Shown: positions 43,753 through 54,942, numbered from the stretch's first letter. The stretch is 64,000 bases of DNA from Saccoglossus kowalevskii (GCF_000003605.2 NW_003130542.1:1-64000), one strand, 5' to 3'. The notes: generated from the letters alone by a model not told the origin. Made by a program: numbers and translations.

Positions 43753-43920
43753 CAGGCTCATTACAGTTTGTCTAATTAGCGATGTCGGAAAGTTCATTTT
43801 TGGGGAGATGTATTGAAAATGTAACATGATTCAATGTTCATTGTGTTCATTGAATAAATCGAAGTGATTTTATTTAGTGATTCAATTTTTTTTCAATCCT
43901 TTCATTTTGTAACTCATATC

Positions 43921-43992
43921 GGGGATGTAGCTCAGTGGTAGAGCGCATGCTTTGCATGTATGAGGCCCCGGGTTCGAAACCCGGCATCTCAA
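43921..43992 (+). tRNA. tRNA-Ala(UGC)
   Basis: Unit 83. Terminal G1-A72 mismatch, as in unit 60. Confidence 0.75.
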
Positions 43993-44024
43993 TTTTCTGA
44001 TGCTGGTTGAAAACAAGTTGATGA

Positions 44025-44036
44025 GGGGGGGGGGGG
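44025..44036 (+). repeat. Expanded G tract, 12 G
   Basis: Convergent spacer of unit 83. Confidence 0.8.
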
Positions 44037-44224
44037 AAAACGTTTTAGAGATGTGTTGATTCGTAATTGAAAGTAACATAAAGCTAAACCATTTGATCAT
44101 CTTGAACCCACTTGTAAATTAGTTGAAGGAAACTATATTCTTCAATTCAGTTATTGCTCAATAGCTTATATTTGGTAGTGAGAAGAAATTGACACGCATT
44201 CATTGCCTCAAAACAATCTGCTGC

Positions 44225-44296
44225 TGCATTGGCCGGGAGTTGAACCCGGATCGACTGCTTGGAAGGCAACCATGCTAACCGTTACACCACCAATGC
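44225..44296 (-). tRNA. tRNA-Gly(UCC)
   Basis: Unit 84, consensus. Confidence 0.94.
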
Positions 44297-44464
44297 CAGG
44301 CTCATTACAGTTTGTCTAATTAGCGATGTCGGAAAGTTCATTTTTGGGGAGATGTATTGAAAATGTAACATGATTCAATGTTCATTGTGTTCATTGAATA
44401 AATCGAAGTGATTTTATTTAGTGATTCAATTTTTTTTCAATCCTTTCATTTTGTAACTCATCTC

Positions 44465-44536
44465 GGGGATGTAGCTCAGTGGTAGAGCGCATGCTTTGCA
44501 TGTATGAGGCCCCGGGTTCGAAACCCTGCATCTCCA
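44465..44536 (+). tRNA. tRNA-Ala(UGC)
   Basis: Unit 84. T-stem 50:64 is C-U. Confidence 0.72.
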
Positions 44537-44763
44537 TTTTCTGATGCTGGTTGAAAACAAGTTGATGAGGTGGGGAAAACGTTTTAGAGATGTGTTAATT
44601 CGTAATTGAAAGTAACATAAAGCTAAACCATTTGATCATCTTGAACCCACTTGTAAATTAGTTGAAGGAAACTATATTCTTCAATTCAGTTATTGCTCAA
44701 TAGCTTATATTTGGTAGTGAGAAGAAATTGACACGCATTCATTGCCTCAAAACAATCTGCTGC

Positions 44764-44836
44764 TGCATTGGCCCGGGAGTTGAACCCGGATCGACTGCTT
44801 GGAAGGCAACCATGCTAACCGTTACACCACCAATGC
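44764..44836 (-). tRNA. tRNA-Gly(UCC), one-base insertion
   Basis: Unit 85. 73 nt with an extra base at the junction of the 3' T-stem strand and the acceptor. Confidence 0.65.
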
Positions 44837-45004
44837 CAGGCTCATTACAGTTTGTCTAATTAGCGAAGTCGGAAAGTTCATTTTTGGGGAGATGTATTGA
44901 AAATGTAACATGATTCAATGTTCATTGTGTTCATTGAATAAATCGAAGTGATTTTATATAGTGATTCAATTTTTTTTCAATCCTTTCATTTTGTAACTCA
45001 TCTC

Positions 45005-45076
45005 GGGGATGTAGCTCAGTGGTAGAGCGCATGCTTTGCATGTATGAGGCCCCGGGTTCGAAACCCGGCATCTCCA
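45005..45076 (+). tRNA. tRNA-Ala(UGC)
   Basis: Unit 85, consensus. Upstream variants match unit 18. Confidence 0.94.
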
Positions 45077-45303
45077 TTTTCTGATGCTGGTTGAAAACAA
45101 GTTGATGAGGGGGGAAAAACGTTTTAGAGATGTGTTGATTCGTAATTGAAAGTAACATAAAGCTAAACCATTTGATCATCTTGAACCCACTTGTAAATTA
45201 GTTGAAGGAAACTATATTCTTCAATTCAGTTATTGCTCAATAGCTTATATTTGGTAGTGACAAGAAATTGACACGCATTCATTGCCTCAAAACAATCTGC
45301 TGC

Positions 45304-45375
45304 TGCATTGGCCGGGAGTTGAACCCGGATCGACTGCTTGGAAGGCAACCATGCTAACCGTTACACCACCAAAGC
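45304..45375 (-). tRNA. tRNA-Gly(UCC)
   Basis: Unit 86. Acceptor 3:70 mismatch, as in unit 19. Confidence 0.75.
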
Positions 45376-45543
45376 CAGGCTCATTACAGTTTGTCTAATT
45401 AGCGATGTCGGAAAGTTCATTTTTGGGGAGATGTATTGAAAATGTAACATGATTCAATGTTCATTGTGTTCATTGAATAAATCGAAGTGATTTTATTTAG
45501 TGATTCAATTTTTTTTCAATCCTTTCATTTTGTAACTCATCTC

Positions 45544-45615
45544 GGGGATGTAGCTCAGTGGTAGAGCGCATGCTTTGCATGTATGAGGCCCCGGGTTCGA
45601 AACCCGGCATCTCCA
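45544..45615 (+). tRNA. tRNA-Ala(UGC)
   Basis: Unit 86, consensus. Confidence 0.94.
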
Positions 45616-45842
45616 TTTTCTGATGCTGGTTGAAAACAAGTTGATGAGGGGGAAAAAACGTTTTAGAGATGTGTTGATTCGTAATTGAAAGTAACATAAA
45701 GCTAAACCATTTGATCATCTTGAACCCACTTGTAAATTAGTTGAAGGAAAATATATTCTTCAATTCAGTTATTGCTCAATAGCTTATATTTGGTAGTGAC
45801 AAGAAATTGACACGCATTCATTGCCTCAAAACAATCTGCTGC

Positions 45843-45914
45843 TGCATTGGCCGGGAGTTGAACCCGGATCGACTGCTTGGAAGGCAACCATGCTAACCGT
45901 TACACCACCAATGC
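45843..45914 (-). tRNA. tRNA-Gly(UCC)
   Basis: Unit 87, consensus. Confidence 0.94.
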
Positions 45915-46082
45915 CAGGCTCATTACAGTTTGTCTAATTAGCGATGTCGGAAAGTTCATTTTTGGGGAGATGTATTGAAAATGTAACATGATTCAATGTT
46001 CATTGTGTTCATTGAATAAATCGAAGTGATTTTATTTAGTGATTCAATTTTTTTTCAATCCTTTCATTTTGTAACTCATCTC

Positions 46083-46154
46083 GGGGATGTAGCTCAGTGG
46101 TAGAGCGCATGCTTTGCATGTATGAGGCCCCGGGTTCGAAACCCGGCATCTCCA
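46083..46154 (+). tRNA. tRNA-Ala(UGC)
   Basis: Unit 87, consensus. Confidence 0.94.
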
Positions 46155-46382
46155 TTTTCTGATGCTGGTTGAAAACAAGTTGATGAGGGGGGGAAAAACG
46201 TTTTAGAGATGTGTTGATTCGTAATTGAAAGTAACATAAAGCTAAACCATTTGATCATCTTGAACCCACTTGTAAATTAGTTGAAGGAAACTATATTCTT
46301 CAATTCAGTTATTGCTCAATAGCTTATATTTGGTAGTGACAAGAAATTGACACGCATTCATTGCCTCAAAACAATCTGCTGC

Positions 46383-46437
46383 TGCATTGGCCGGGAGTTG
46401 AACCCGGATCGACTGCTAACCGTTACACCACCAATGC
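46383..46437 (-). pseudogene. tRNA-Gly pseudogene, anticodon deleted
   Basis: Unit 88. Same 17 bp deletion as unit 6. Confidence 0.93.
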
Positions 46438-46605
46438 CAGGCTCATTACAGTTTGTCTAATTAGCGATGTAGGAAAGTTCATTTTTGGGGAGATGTATTG
46501 AAAATGTAACATGATTCAATGTTCATTGTGTTCATTGAATAAATCGAAGTGATTTTATTTAGTGATTCAATTTTTTTTCAATCCTTTCATTTTGTAACTC
46601 ATCTC

Positions 46606-46677
46606 GGGGATGTAGCTCAGTGGTAGAGCGCATGCTTTGCATGTATGAGGCCCCGGGTTCGAAACCCGACATCTCCA
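46606..46677 (+). tRNA. tRNA-Ala(UGC)
   Basis: Unit 88. T-stem 49:65 C-A mismatch. Confidence 0.77.
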
Positions 46678-46709
46678 TTTTCTGATGCTGGTTGAAAACA
46701 AGTTTATGA

Positions 46710-46723
46710 GGGGGGGGGGGGGG
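46710..46723 (+). repeat. Longest G tract, 14 G
   Basis: Convergent spacer of unit 88. Confidence 0.8.
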
Positions 46724-46910
46724 AAACGTTTTAGAGATGTGTTGATTCGTAATTGAAAGTAACATAAAGCTAAACCATTTGATCATCTTGAACCCACTTG
46801 TATATTAGTTGAAGGAAACTATATTCTTCAATTCAGTTATTGCTCAATAGCTTATATTTGGTAGTGACAAGAAATTGACACGCATTCATTGCCTCAAAAC
46901 AATCTGCTGC

Positions 46911-46982
46911 TGCATTGGCCGGGAGTTGAACCCGGATCGACTGCTTGGAAAGCAACCATGCTAACCGTTATACCACCAATGC
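46911..46982 (-). tRNA. tRNA-Gly(UCC)
   Basis: Unit 89. Loop base 32 is T and D-stem pair 12:23 is A-C. Confidence 0.72.
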
Positions 46983-47150
46983 CAGGCTCATTACAGTTTG
47001 TCTAATTAGCGATGTCGGAAAGTTCATTTTTGGGGAGATGTATTGAAAATGTAACATGATTCAATGTTCATTGTGTTCATTGAATAAATCGAAGTGATTT
47101 TATTTAGTGATTCAATTTTTTTTCAATCCTTTCATTTTGTAACTCATCTC

Positions 47151-47222
47151 GGGGATGTAGCTCAGTGGTAGAGCGCATGCTTTGCATGTATGAGGCCCCG
47201 GGTTCGAAACCCGGAATCTCCA
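47151..47222 (+). tRNA. tRNA-Ala(UGC)
   Basis: Unit 89. Acceptor 7:66 is G-A. Confidence 0.73.
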
Positions 47223-47449
47223 TTTTCTGATGCTGGTTGAAAACAAGTTGATGAGGGGGGAAAAACGTTTTAGAGATGTGTTGATTCGTAATTGAAAGTA
47301 ACATAAAGCTAAACCATTTGATCATCTTGAACCCACTTGTAAATTAGTTGAAGGAAACTATATTCTTCAATTCAGTTATTGCTCAATAGCTTATATTTGG
47401 TAGTGACAAGAAATTGACACGCATTCATTGCCTCAAAACAATCTGCTGC

Positions 47450-47521
47450 TGCATTGGCCGGGAGTTGAACCCGGATCGACTGCTTGGAAGGCAACCATGC
47501 TAACCGTTACACCACCAATGC
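47450..47521 (-). tRNA. tRNA-Gly(UCC)
   Basis: Unit 90, consensus. Confidence 0.94.
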
Positions 47522-47689
47522 CAGGCTCATTACAGTTTGTCTAATTAGCGATGTCGGAAAGTTCATTTTTGGGGAGATGTATTGAAAATGTAACATGATT
47601 CAATGTTCATTGTGTTCATTGAATAAATCGAAGTGATTTTATTTAGTGATTCAATTTTTTTTCAATCCTTTCATTTTGTAACTCATTTC

Positions 47690-47761
47690 GGGGATGTAGC
47701 TCAGTGGTAGAGCGCATGCTTTGCATGTATGAGGCCCCGGGTTCGAAACCCGGCATCTCCA
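47690..47761 (+). tRNA. tRNA-Ala(UGC)
   Basis: Unit 90, consensus. Confidence 0.94.
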
Positions 47762-47992
47762 TTTTCTGATGCTGGTTGAAAACAAGTTGATGAGGGGGGG
47801 GGGGGAAACGTTTTAGAGATGTGTTGATTCGTAATTGAAAGTAACATAAAGCTAAACCATTTGATCATCTTGAACCCACTTGTAAATTAGTTGAAGGAAA
47901 CTATATTCTTCAATTCAGTTATTGCTCAATAGCTTATATTTGGTAGTGACAAGAAATTGACACGCATTCATTGCCTCAAAACAATCTGCTGC

Positions 47993-48064
47993 TGCATTGG
48001 CCGGGAGTTGAACCCGGATTGACTGCTTGGAAGGCAACCATGCTAACCGTTACACCACCAATGC
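47993..48064 (-). tRNA. tRNA-Gly(UCC)
   Basis: Unit 91. Variable-loop CpG transition, as at 53868 and 57089. Confidence 0.89.
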
Positions 48065-48232
48065 CAGGCTCATTACAGTTTGTCTAATTAGCGATGTCGG
48101 AAAGTTCATTTTTGGGGAGATGTATTGAAAATGTAACATGATTCAATGTTCATTGTGTTCATTGAATAAATCGAAGTGATTTTATTTAGTGATTCAATTT
48201 TTTTTCAATCCTTTCATTTTGTAACTCATCTC

Positions 48233-48304
48233 GGGGATGTAGCTCAGTGGTAGAGCGCATGCTTTGCATGTATGAGGCCCCGGGTTCGAAACCCGGCATC
48301 TCCA
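48233..48304 (+). tRNA. tRNA-Ala(UGC)
   Basis: Unit 91, consensus. Confidence 0.94.
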
Positions 48305-48531
48305 TTTTCTGATGCTGGTTGAAAACAAGTTGATGAGGGGGGAAAAACGTTTTAGAGATGTGTTGATTCGTAATTGAAAGTAACCTAAAGCTAAACCATT
48401 TGATCATCTTGAACCCACTTGTAAATTAGTTGAAGGAAACTATATTCTTCAATTCAGTTATTGCTCAATAGCTTATATTTGGTAGTGACAAGAAATTGAC
48501 ACGCATTCATTGCCTCAAATGAATCTGCTGC

Positions 48532-48603
48532 TGCATTGGCCGGGAGTTGAACCCGGATCGACTGCTTGGAAGGCAACCATGCTAACCGTTACACCACCAA
48601 TGC
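48532..48603 (-). tRNA. tRNA-Gly(UCC), terminator altered
   Basis: Unit 92. Consensus gene with the T4 reduced to T3, as in unit 32. Confidence 0.87.
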
Positions 48604-48771
48604 CAGGCTCATTACTGTTTGTCTAATTAGCGATGTCGGAAAGTTCATTTTTGGGGAGATGTATTGAAAATGTAACATGATTCAATGTTCATTGTGTTCA
48701 TTGAATAAATCGAAGTGATTTTATTTAGTGATTCAATTTTTTTTCAATCCTTTCATTTTGTAACTCATCTC

Positions 48772-48843
48772 GGGGATGTAGCTCAGTGGTAGAGCGCATG
48801 GTTTGCATGTATGAGGCCCCGGGTTCGAAACCCGGCATCTCCA
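48772..48843 (+). tRNA. tRNA-Ala(UGC)
   Basis: Unit 92. G31-G39 mismatch, as in unit 27. Confidence 0.72.
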
Positions 48844-49070
48844 TTTTCTGATGCTGGTTGAAAACAAGTTGATGAGGGGGGGAAAACGTTTTAGAGATGT
48901 GTTGATTCGTAATTGAAAGTAACATAAAGCTAAACCATTTGATCATCTTGAACCCACTTGTAAATTAGTTGAAGGAAACTATATTCTTCAATTCAGTTAT
49001 TGCTCAATAGCTTATATTTGGTAGTGACAAGAAATTGACACGCATTCATTGCCTCAAAACAATCTGCTGC

Positions 49071-49142
49071 TGCATTGGCCAGGAGTTGAACCCAGATCGA
49101 CTGCTTGGAAGGCAACCATGCTAACCGTTACACCACCAATGC
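49071..49142 (-). tRNA. tRNA-Gly(UCC)
   Basis: Unit 93. Double T-stem wobble, as in unit 28. Confidence 0.8.
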
Positions 49143-49310
49143 CAGGCTCATTACAGTTTGTCTAATTAGCAATGTCGGAAAGTTCATTTTTGGGGAGATG
49201 TATTGAAAATGTAACATGATTCAATGTTCATTGTGTTCATTGAATAAATCGAAGTGATTTTATTTAGTGATTCAATTTTTTTTCAATCCTTTCATTTTGT
49301 AACTCATTTC

Positions 49311-49382
49311 GGGGATGTAGCTCAGTGGTAGAGCGCATGCTTTGCATGTATGAGGCCCCGGGTTCGAAACCCGGCATCTCCA
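49311..49382 (+). tRNA. tRNA-Ala(UGC)
   Basis: Unit 93, consensus. Confidence 0.94.
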
Positions 49383-49609
49383 TTTTCTGATGCTGGTTGA
49401 AAACAAGTTGATGAGGGGGGGAAAACGTTTTAGAGATGTGTTGATTCGTAATTGAAAGTAACATAAAGCTAAACCATTTGATCATCTTGAACCCACTTGT
49501 AAATTAGTTGAAGGAAACTATATTCTTCAATTCAGTTATTGCTCAATAGCTTATATTTGGTAGTGACAAGAAATTGACACGCATTCATTGCCTCAAAACA
49601 ATCTGCTGC

Positions 49610-49681
49610 TGCATTGGCCGGGAGTTGAACCCGGATCGACTGCTTGGAAAGCAACCATGCTAACCGTTACACCACCAATGC
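49610..49681 (-). tRNA. tRNA-Gly(UCC)
   Basis: Unit 94. Loop base 32 is T, as in unit 24, which also precedes a truncated Ala. Confidence 0.87.
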
Positions 49682-49861
49682 CAGGCTCATTACAGTTTGT
49701 CTAATTAGCGATGTCGGAAAGTTCATTTTTGGGGAGATGTATTGAAAATGTAACATGATTCAATGTTCATTGTGTTCATTGAATAAATCGAAGTGACTTT
49801 ATTTAGTGATTCAATTTTTTTTTCAATCCTTTCATTTTGTAACTCATCTCTCATCTCATCT

Positions 49862-49904
49862 CTTTGCATGTATGAGGCCCCGGGTTCGAAACCCGGCATC
49901 TCCA
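49862..49904 (+). pseudogene. tRNA-Ala 3' fragment behind a TCATC repeat
   Basis: Unit 94. Same allele as 12237 and 38572. Confidence 0.92.
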
Positions 49905-50127
49905 TTTTCTGATGCTGGTTGAAAACAAGTTGATGAGGGGGGAAAAACGTTTTAGAGATGTGTTGATTCGTAATTGAAAGTAACATAAAGCTAAACCATT
50001 TGATCATCTTGAACCCACTTGTTAGTTGAAGGAAACTATATTCTTCAATTCAGTTATTGCTCAATAGCTTATATTTGGTAGTGACAAGAAATTGACACGC
50101 ATTCATTGCCTCAAAACAATCTGCTGC

Positions 50128-50199
50128 TGCATTGGCCGGGAGTTGAACCCGGATCGACTGCTTGGAAGGCAACCATGCTAACCGTTACACCACCAATGC
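50128..50199 (-). tRNA. tRNA-Gly(UCC)
   Basis: Unit 95, consensus. Confidence 0.94.
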
Positions 50200-50367
50200 C
50201 AGGCTCATTACAGTTTGTCTAATTAGCGATGTCGGAAAGTTCATTTTTGGGGAGATGTATTGAAAATGTAACATGATTCAATGTTCATTGTGTTCATTGA
50301 ATAAATCGAAGTGTTTTTATTTAGTGATTCAATTTTTTTTCAATCCTTTCATTTTGTAACTCATCTC

Positions 50368-50439
50368 GGGGATGTAGCTCAGTGGTAGAGCGCATGCTTT
50401 GCATGTATGAGGCCCCGGGTTCGAAACCCGGCATCTCCA
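50368..50439 (+). tRNA. tRNA-Ala(UGC)
   Basis: Unit 95, consensus. Confidence 0.94.
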
Positions 50440-50667
50440 TTTTCTGATGCTGGTTGAAAACAAGTTGATGAGGGGGGGGAAAACGTTTTAGAGATGTGTT
50501 GATTCGTAATTGAAAGTAACATAAAGCTAAACCATTTGATCATCTTGAACTCACTTGTAAATTAGTTGAAGGAAACTATATTCTTCAATTCAGTTATTGC
50601 TCAATAGCTTATATTTGGTAGTGACAAGAAATTGTCACGCATTCATTGCCTCAAAACAATCTGCTGC

Positions 50668-50739
50668 TGCATTGGCCGGGAGTTGAACCCGGATCGACTG
50701 CTTGGATGGCAACCATGCTAACCGTTACACCACCAATGC
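50668..50739 (-). tRNA. tRNA-Gly(UCC), U33 changed to A
   Basis: Unit 96. The nearly invariant U33 before the anticodon is A. The anticodon TCC itself is kept. Confidence 0.65.
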
Positions 50740-50907
50740 CAGGCTCATTACAGTTTGTCTAATTAGCGATGTCGGAAAGTTCATTTTTGGGGAGATGTAT
50801 TGAAAATGTAACATGATTCAATGTTCATTGTGTTCATTGAATAAATCGAAGTGATTTTATTTAGTGATTCAATTTTTTTTCAATCCTTTCATTTTGTAAC
50901 TCATCTC

Positions 50908-50979
50908 GGGGATGTAGCTCAGTGGTAGAGCGCATGCTTTGCATGTATGAGGCCCCGGATTCGAAACCCGGCATCTCCA
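50908..50979 (+). tRNA. tRNA-Ala(UGC)
   Basis: Unit 96. T-stem 53:61 A-C mismatch in the B box. Confidence 0.7.
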
Positions 50980-51205
50980 TTTTCTGATGCTGGTTTAAAA
51001 CAAGTTGATGAGGGGGAAAAACGTTTTAGAGATGTGTTGATTCGTAATTGAAAGTAACATAAAGCTAAACCATTTGATCATCTTGAACCCACTTGTAAAT
51101 TAGTTGAAGGAAACTATATTCTTCAATTCAGTTATTGCTCAATAGCTTATATTTGGTAGTGACAAGAAATTGTCACGCATTCATTGCCTCAAAACAATCT
51201 GCTGC

Positions 51206-51277
51206 TGCATTGGCCGGGAGTTGAACCCGGATCGACTGCTTGGAAGGCAACCATGCTAACCGTTACACCACCAATGC
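51206..51277 (-). tRNA. tRNA-Gly(UCC)
   Basis: Unit 97, consensus. Confidence 0.94.
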
Positions 51278-51445
51278 CAGGCTCATTACAGTTTGTCTAA
51301 TTAGCGATGTCGGAAAGTTCATTTTTGGGGAGATGTATTGAAAATGTAACATGATTCAATGTTCATTGTGTTCATTGAATAAATCGAAGTGATTTTATTT
51401 AGTGATTCAATTTTTTTTCAATCCTTTCATTTTGTAACTCATCTC

Positions 51446-51517
51446 GGGGAAGTAGCTCAGTGGTAGAGCGCATGCTTTGCATGTATGAGGCCCCGGGTTC
51501 GAAACCCGGCATCTCCA
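51446..51517 (+). tRNA. tRNA-Ala(UGC)
   Basis: Unit 97. Acceptor 6:67 is A-A. Confidence 0.73.
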
Positions 51518-51744
51518 TTTTCTGATGCTGGTTGAAAACAAGTTGATGAGGGGGGAAAAACGTTTTAGAGATGTGTTGATTCGTAATTGAAAGTAACATA
51601 AAGCTAAACCATTTGATCATCTTGAACCCACTTGTAAATTAGTTGAAGGAAACTATATTCTTCAATTCAGTTATTGCTCAATAGCTTATATTTGGTAGTG
51701 ACAAGAAATAGACACGCATTCATTGTCTCAAAACAATCTGCTGC

Positions 51745-51799
51745 TGCATTGGCCGGGAGTTGAACCCGGATCGACTGCTAACCGTTACACCACCAATGC
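51745..51799 (-). pseudogene. tRNA-Gly pseudogene, anticodon deleted
   Basis: Unit 98. Same 17 bp deletion as unit 6. Confidence 0.93.
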
Positions 51800-51967
51800 C
51801 AGGCTCATTACAGTTTGTCTAATTAGCGATGTAGGAAAGTTCATTTTTGGGGAGATGTATTGAAAATGTAACATGATTCAGTGTTCATTGTGTTCATTGA
51901 ATAAATCGAAGTGATTTTATTTAGTGATTCAATTTTTTTTCAATCCTTTCATTTTGTAACTCATCTC

Positions 51968-52039
51968 GGGGATGTAGCTCAGTGGTAGAGCGCATGCTTT
52001 GCATGTATGAGGCCCCGGGTTCGAAACCCGGCATCTCCA
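51968..52039 (+). tRNA. tRNA-Ala(UGC)
   Basis: Unit 98, consensus. Confidence 0.94.
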
Positions 52040-52265
52040 TTTTCTGATGCTGGTTTAAAACAAGTTGATGAGGGGGAAAAACGTTTTAGAGATGTGTTGA
52101 TTCGTAATTGAAAGTAACATAAAGCTAAACCATTTGATCATCTTGAACCCACTTGTAAATTAGTTGAAGGAAACTATATTCTTCAATTCAGTTATTGCTC
52201 AATAGCTTATATTTGGTAGTGACAAGAAATTGACACGCATTCATTGCCTCAAAACAATCTGCTGC

Positions 52266-52320
52266 TGCATTGCCCGGGAGTTGAACCCGGATCGACTGCT
52301 AACCGTTACACCACCAATGC
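52266..52320 (-). pseudogene. tRNA-Gly pseudogene, anticodon deleted
   Basis: Unit 99. Same 17 bp deletion plus one acceptor change. Adjacent to another deleted copy in unit 98. Confidence 0.93.
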
Positions 52321-52488
52321 CAGGCTCATTACAGTTTGTCTAATTAGCGATGTAGGAAAGTTCATTTTTGGGGAGATGTATTGAAAATGTAACATGATTC
52401 AACGTTCATTGTGTTCATTGAATAAATCGAAGTGATTTTATTTAGTGATTCAATTTTTTTTCAATCCTTTCATTTTGTAACTCATCTC

Positions 52489-52560
52489 GGGGATGTAGCT
52501 CAGTGGTAGAGCGCATGCTTTGCATGTATGAGGCCCCGGGTTCGAAACCCGGCATCTCCA
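52489..52560 (+). tRNA. tRNA-Ala(UGC)
   Basis: Unit 99, consensus. Confidence 0.94.
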
Positions 52561-52787
52561 TTTTCTGATGCTGGTTGAAAACAAGTTGATGAGGGGGGAA
52601 AAACGTTTTAGAGATGTGTTGATTCGTAATTGAAAGTAACATAAAGCTAAACCATTTGATCATCTTGAACCCACTTGTAAATTAGTTGAAGGAAAATATA
52701 TTCTTCAATTCAGTTATTGCTCAATAGCTTATATTTGGTAGTGACAAGAAATTGACACGCATTCATTGCCTCAAAACAATCTGCTGC

Positions 52788-52859
52788 TGCATTGGCCGGG
52801 AGTTGAACCCGGATCGACTGCTTGGAAGGCAACCATGCTAACCGTTACACCACCAATGC
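52788..52859 (-). tRNA. tRNA-Gly(UCC)
   Basis: Unit 100, consensus. Confidence 0.94.
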
Positions 52860-53027
52860 CAGGCTCATTACAGTTTGTCTAATTAGCGATGTCGGAAAGT
52901 TCATTTTTGGGGAGATGTATTGAAAATGTAACATGATTCAATGTTCATTGTGTTCATTGAATAAATCGAAGTGATTTTATTTAGTGATTCAATTTTTTTT
53001 CAATCCTTCCATTTTGTAACTCATCTC

Positions 53028-53099
53028 GGGGATGTAGCTCAGTGGTAGAGCGCATGCTTTGCATGTATGAGGCCCAGGTTTCGAAACCCGGCATCTCCA
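53028..53099 (+). tRNA. tRNA-Ala(UGC), degraded
   Basis: Unit 100. Two T-stem pairs (50:64, 53:61) lost, the second in the B box. Confidence 0.58.
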
Positions 53100-53326
53100 T
53101 TTTCTGATGCTGGTTGAAAACAAGTTGATGAGGGGGGAAAAACGTTTTAGAGATGTGTTGATTCGTAATTGAAAGTAACATAAAGCTAAACCATTTGATC
53201 ATCTTGAACCCACTTGTAAATTAGTTGAAGGAAACTATATTCTTCAATTCAGTTATTGCTCAATAGCTTATATTTGGTAGTGACAAGAAATTGACACGCA
53301 TTCATTGCCTCCAAACAATCTGCTGC

Positions 53327-53398
53327 TGCATTGGCCGGGAGTTGAACCCGGATCGACTGCTTGGAAGGCAACCATGCTAACCGTTACACCACCAATGC
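53327..53398 (-). tRNA. tRNA-Gly(UCC), terminator altered
   Basis: Unit 101. Consensus gene with the T4 reduced to T3 by one substitution. Confidence 0.87.
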
Positions 53399-53567
53399 CA
53401 GGCTCATTACAGTTTGTCTAATTAGCGATGTCGGAAAGTTCATTTTTGGGGAGATGTATTGAAAATGTAACATGATTCAATGTTCATTGTGTTCATTGAA
53501 TAAATCGAAGTGATTTTATTTAGTGATTCAATTTTTTTTTCAATCCTTTCATTTTGTAACTCATCTC

Positions 53568-53639
53568 GGGGATGTAGCTCAGTGGTAGAGCGCATGCTTT
53601 GCATGTATGAGGCCCTGGGTTCGAAACCCCACATCTCCA
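53568..53639 (+). tRNA. tRNA-Ala(UGC), degraded
   Basis: Unit 101. Two T-stem pairs (49:65, 50:64) are lost. Confidence 0.57.
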
Positions 53640-53867
53640 TTTTCTGATGCTGGTTGAAAACAAGTTGATGGGGGGGGGGGAAACGTTTTAGAGATGTGTT
53701 GATTCGTAATTGAAAGTAACATAAAGCTAAACCATTTGATCATCTTGAACCCACTTGTATATTAGTTGAAGGAAACTATATTCTTCAATTCAGTTATTGC
53801 TCAATAGCTTATATTTGGTAGTGACAAGAAATTGACACGCATTCATTGCCTCAAAACAATCTGCTGC

Positions 53868-53939
53868 TGCATTGGCCGGGAGTTGAACCCGGATTGACTG
53901 CTTGGAAGGCAACCATGCTAACCGTTACACCACCAATGC
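53868..53939 (-). tRNA. tRNA-Gly(UCC)
   Basis: Unit 102. Variable-loop CpG transition, as in unit 91. Confidence 0.89.
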
Positions 53940-54107
53940 CAGGCTCATTACAGTTTGTCTAATTAGCGATGTCGGAAAGTTCATTTTTGGGGAGATGTAT
54001 TGAAAATGTAACATGATTCAATGTTCATTGTGTTCATTGAATAAATCGAAGTGATTTTATTTAGTGATTCAATTTTTTTTCAATCCTTTCATTTTGTAAC
54101 TCATCTC

Positions 54108-54177
54108 GGGGATGTAGCTCAGTGGTAGAGCGCATGCTTTGCATGTATGAGGCCCGGGTTCGAAACCCGACATCTCA
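54108..54177 (+). pseudogene. tRNA-Ala(UGC) with two missing bases
   Basis: Unit 102. 70 nt: one C missing near the variable loop and one from the 3' acceptor strand, plus a 49:65 mismatch. Another single-base loss follows at once, so read error is a fair alternative. Confidence 0.55.
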
Positions 54178-54403
54178 TTTTCTGATGCTGTTGAAAACAA
54201 GTTGATGAGTGGGGGAAAACGTTTTAGAGATGTGTTGATTCGTAATTGAAAGTAACATAAAGCTAAACCATTTGATCATCTTGAACCCACTTGTAAATTA
54301 GTTGAAGGAAACTATATTCTTCAATTCAGTTATTGCTCAATAGCTTATATTTGGTAGTGACAAGAAATTGACACGCATTCATTGCCTCAAAACAATCTGC
54401 TGC

Positions 54404-54475
54404 TGCATTGGCCGGGAGTTGAACCCGGATCGGCTGCTTGGAAGGCAACCATGCTAACCGTTACACCACCAATGC
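54404..54475 (-). tRNA. tRNA-Gly(UCC)
   Basis: Unit 103. G27-C43 variant, as in unit 46. Confidence 0.9.
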
Positions 54476-54643
54476 CAGGCTCATTACAGTTTGTCTAATT
54501 AGCGATGTCGGAAAGTTCATTTTTGGGGAGATGTATTGAAAATGTAACATGATTCAATGTTCATTGTGTTCATTGAATAAATCGAAGTGATTTTATTTAG
54601 TGATTCAATTTTTTTTCAATCCTTTCATTTTGTAACTCATCTC

Positions 54644-54715
54644 GGGGATGTAGCTCAGTGGTAGAGCGCATGCTTTGCATGTATGAGGCCCCGGGTTCGA
54701 AACCCGGCATCTCCA
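54644..54715 (+). tRNA. tRNA-Ala(UGC)
   Basis: Unit 103, consensus. Confidence 0.94.
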
Positions 54716-54942
54716 TTTTCTGATGCTGGTTGAAAACAAGTTGATGAGGGGGGAAAAACGTTTTAGAGATGTGTTGATTCGTAATTGAAAGTAACATAAA
54801 GCTAAACCATTTGATCATCTTGAACCCACTTGTAAATTAGTTGAAGGAAACTATATTCTTCAATTCAGTTATTGCTCAATAGCTTATATTTGGTAGTGAC
54901 AAGAAATTGACACGCATTCATTGCCTCAAAACAATCTGCTGC

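Noticed and set aside
46710-46723. G-quadruplex
   Set aside because: There is one uninterrupted G run per unit without the four spaced runs of a standard motif. A long run could fold in other ways, but that cannot be claimed from sequence.
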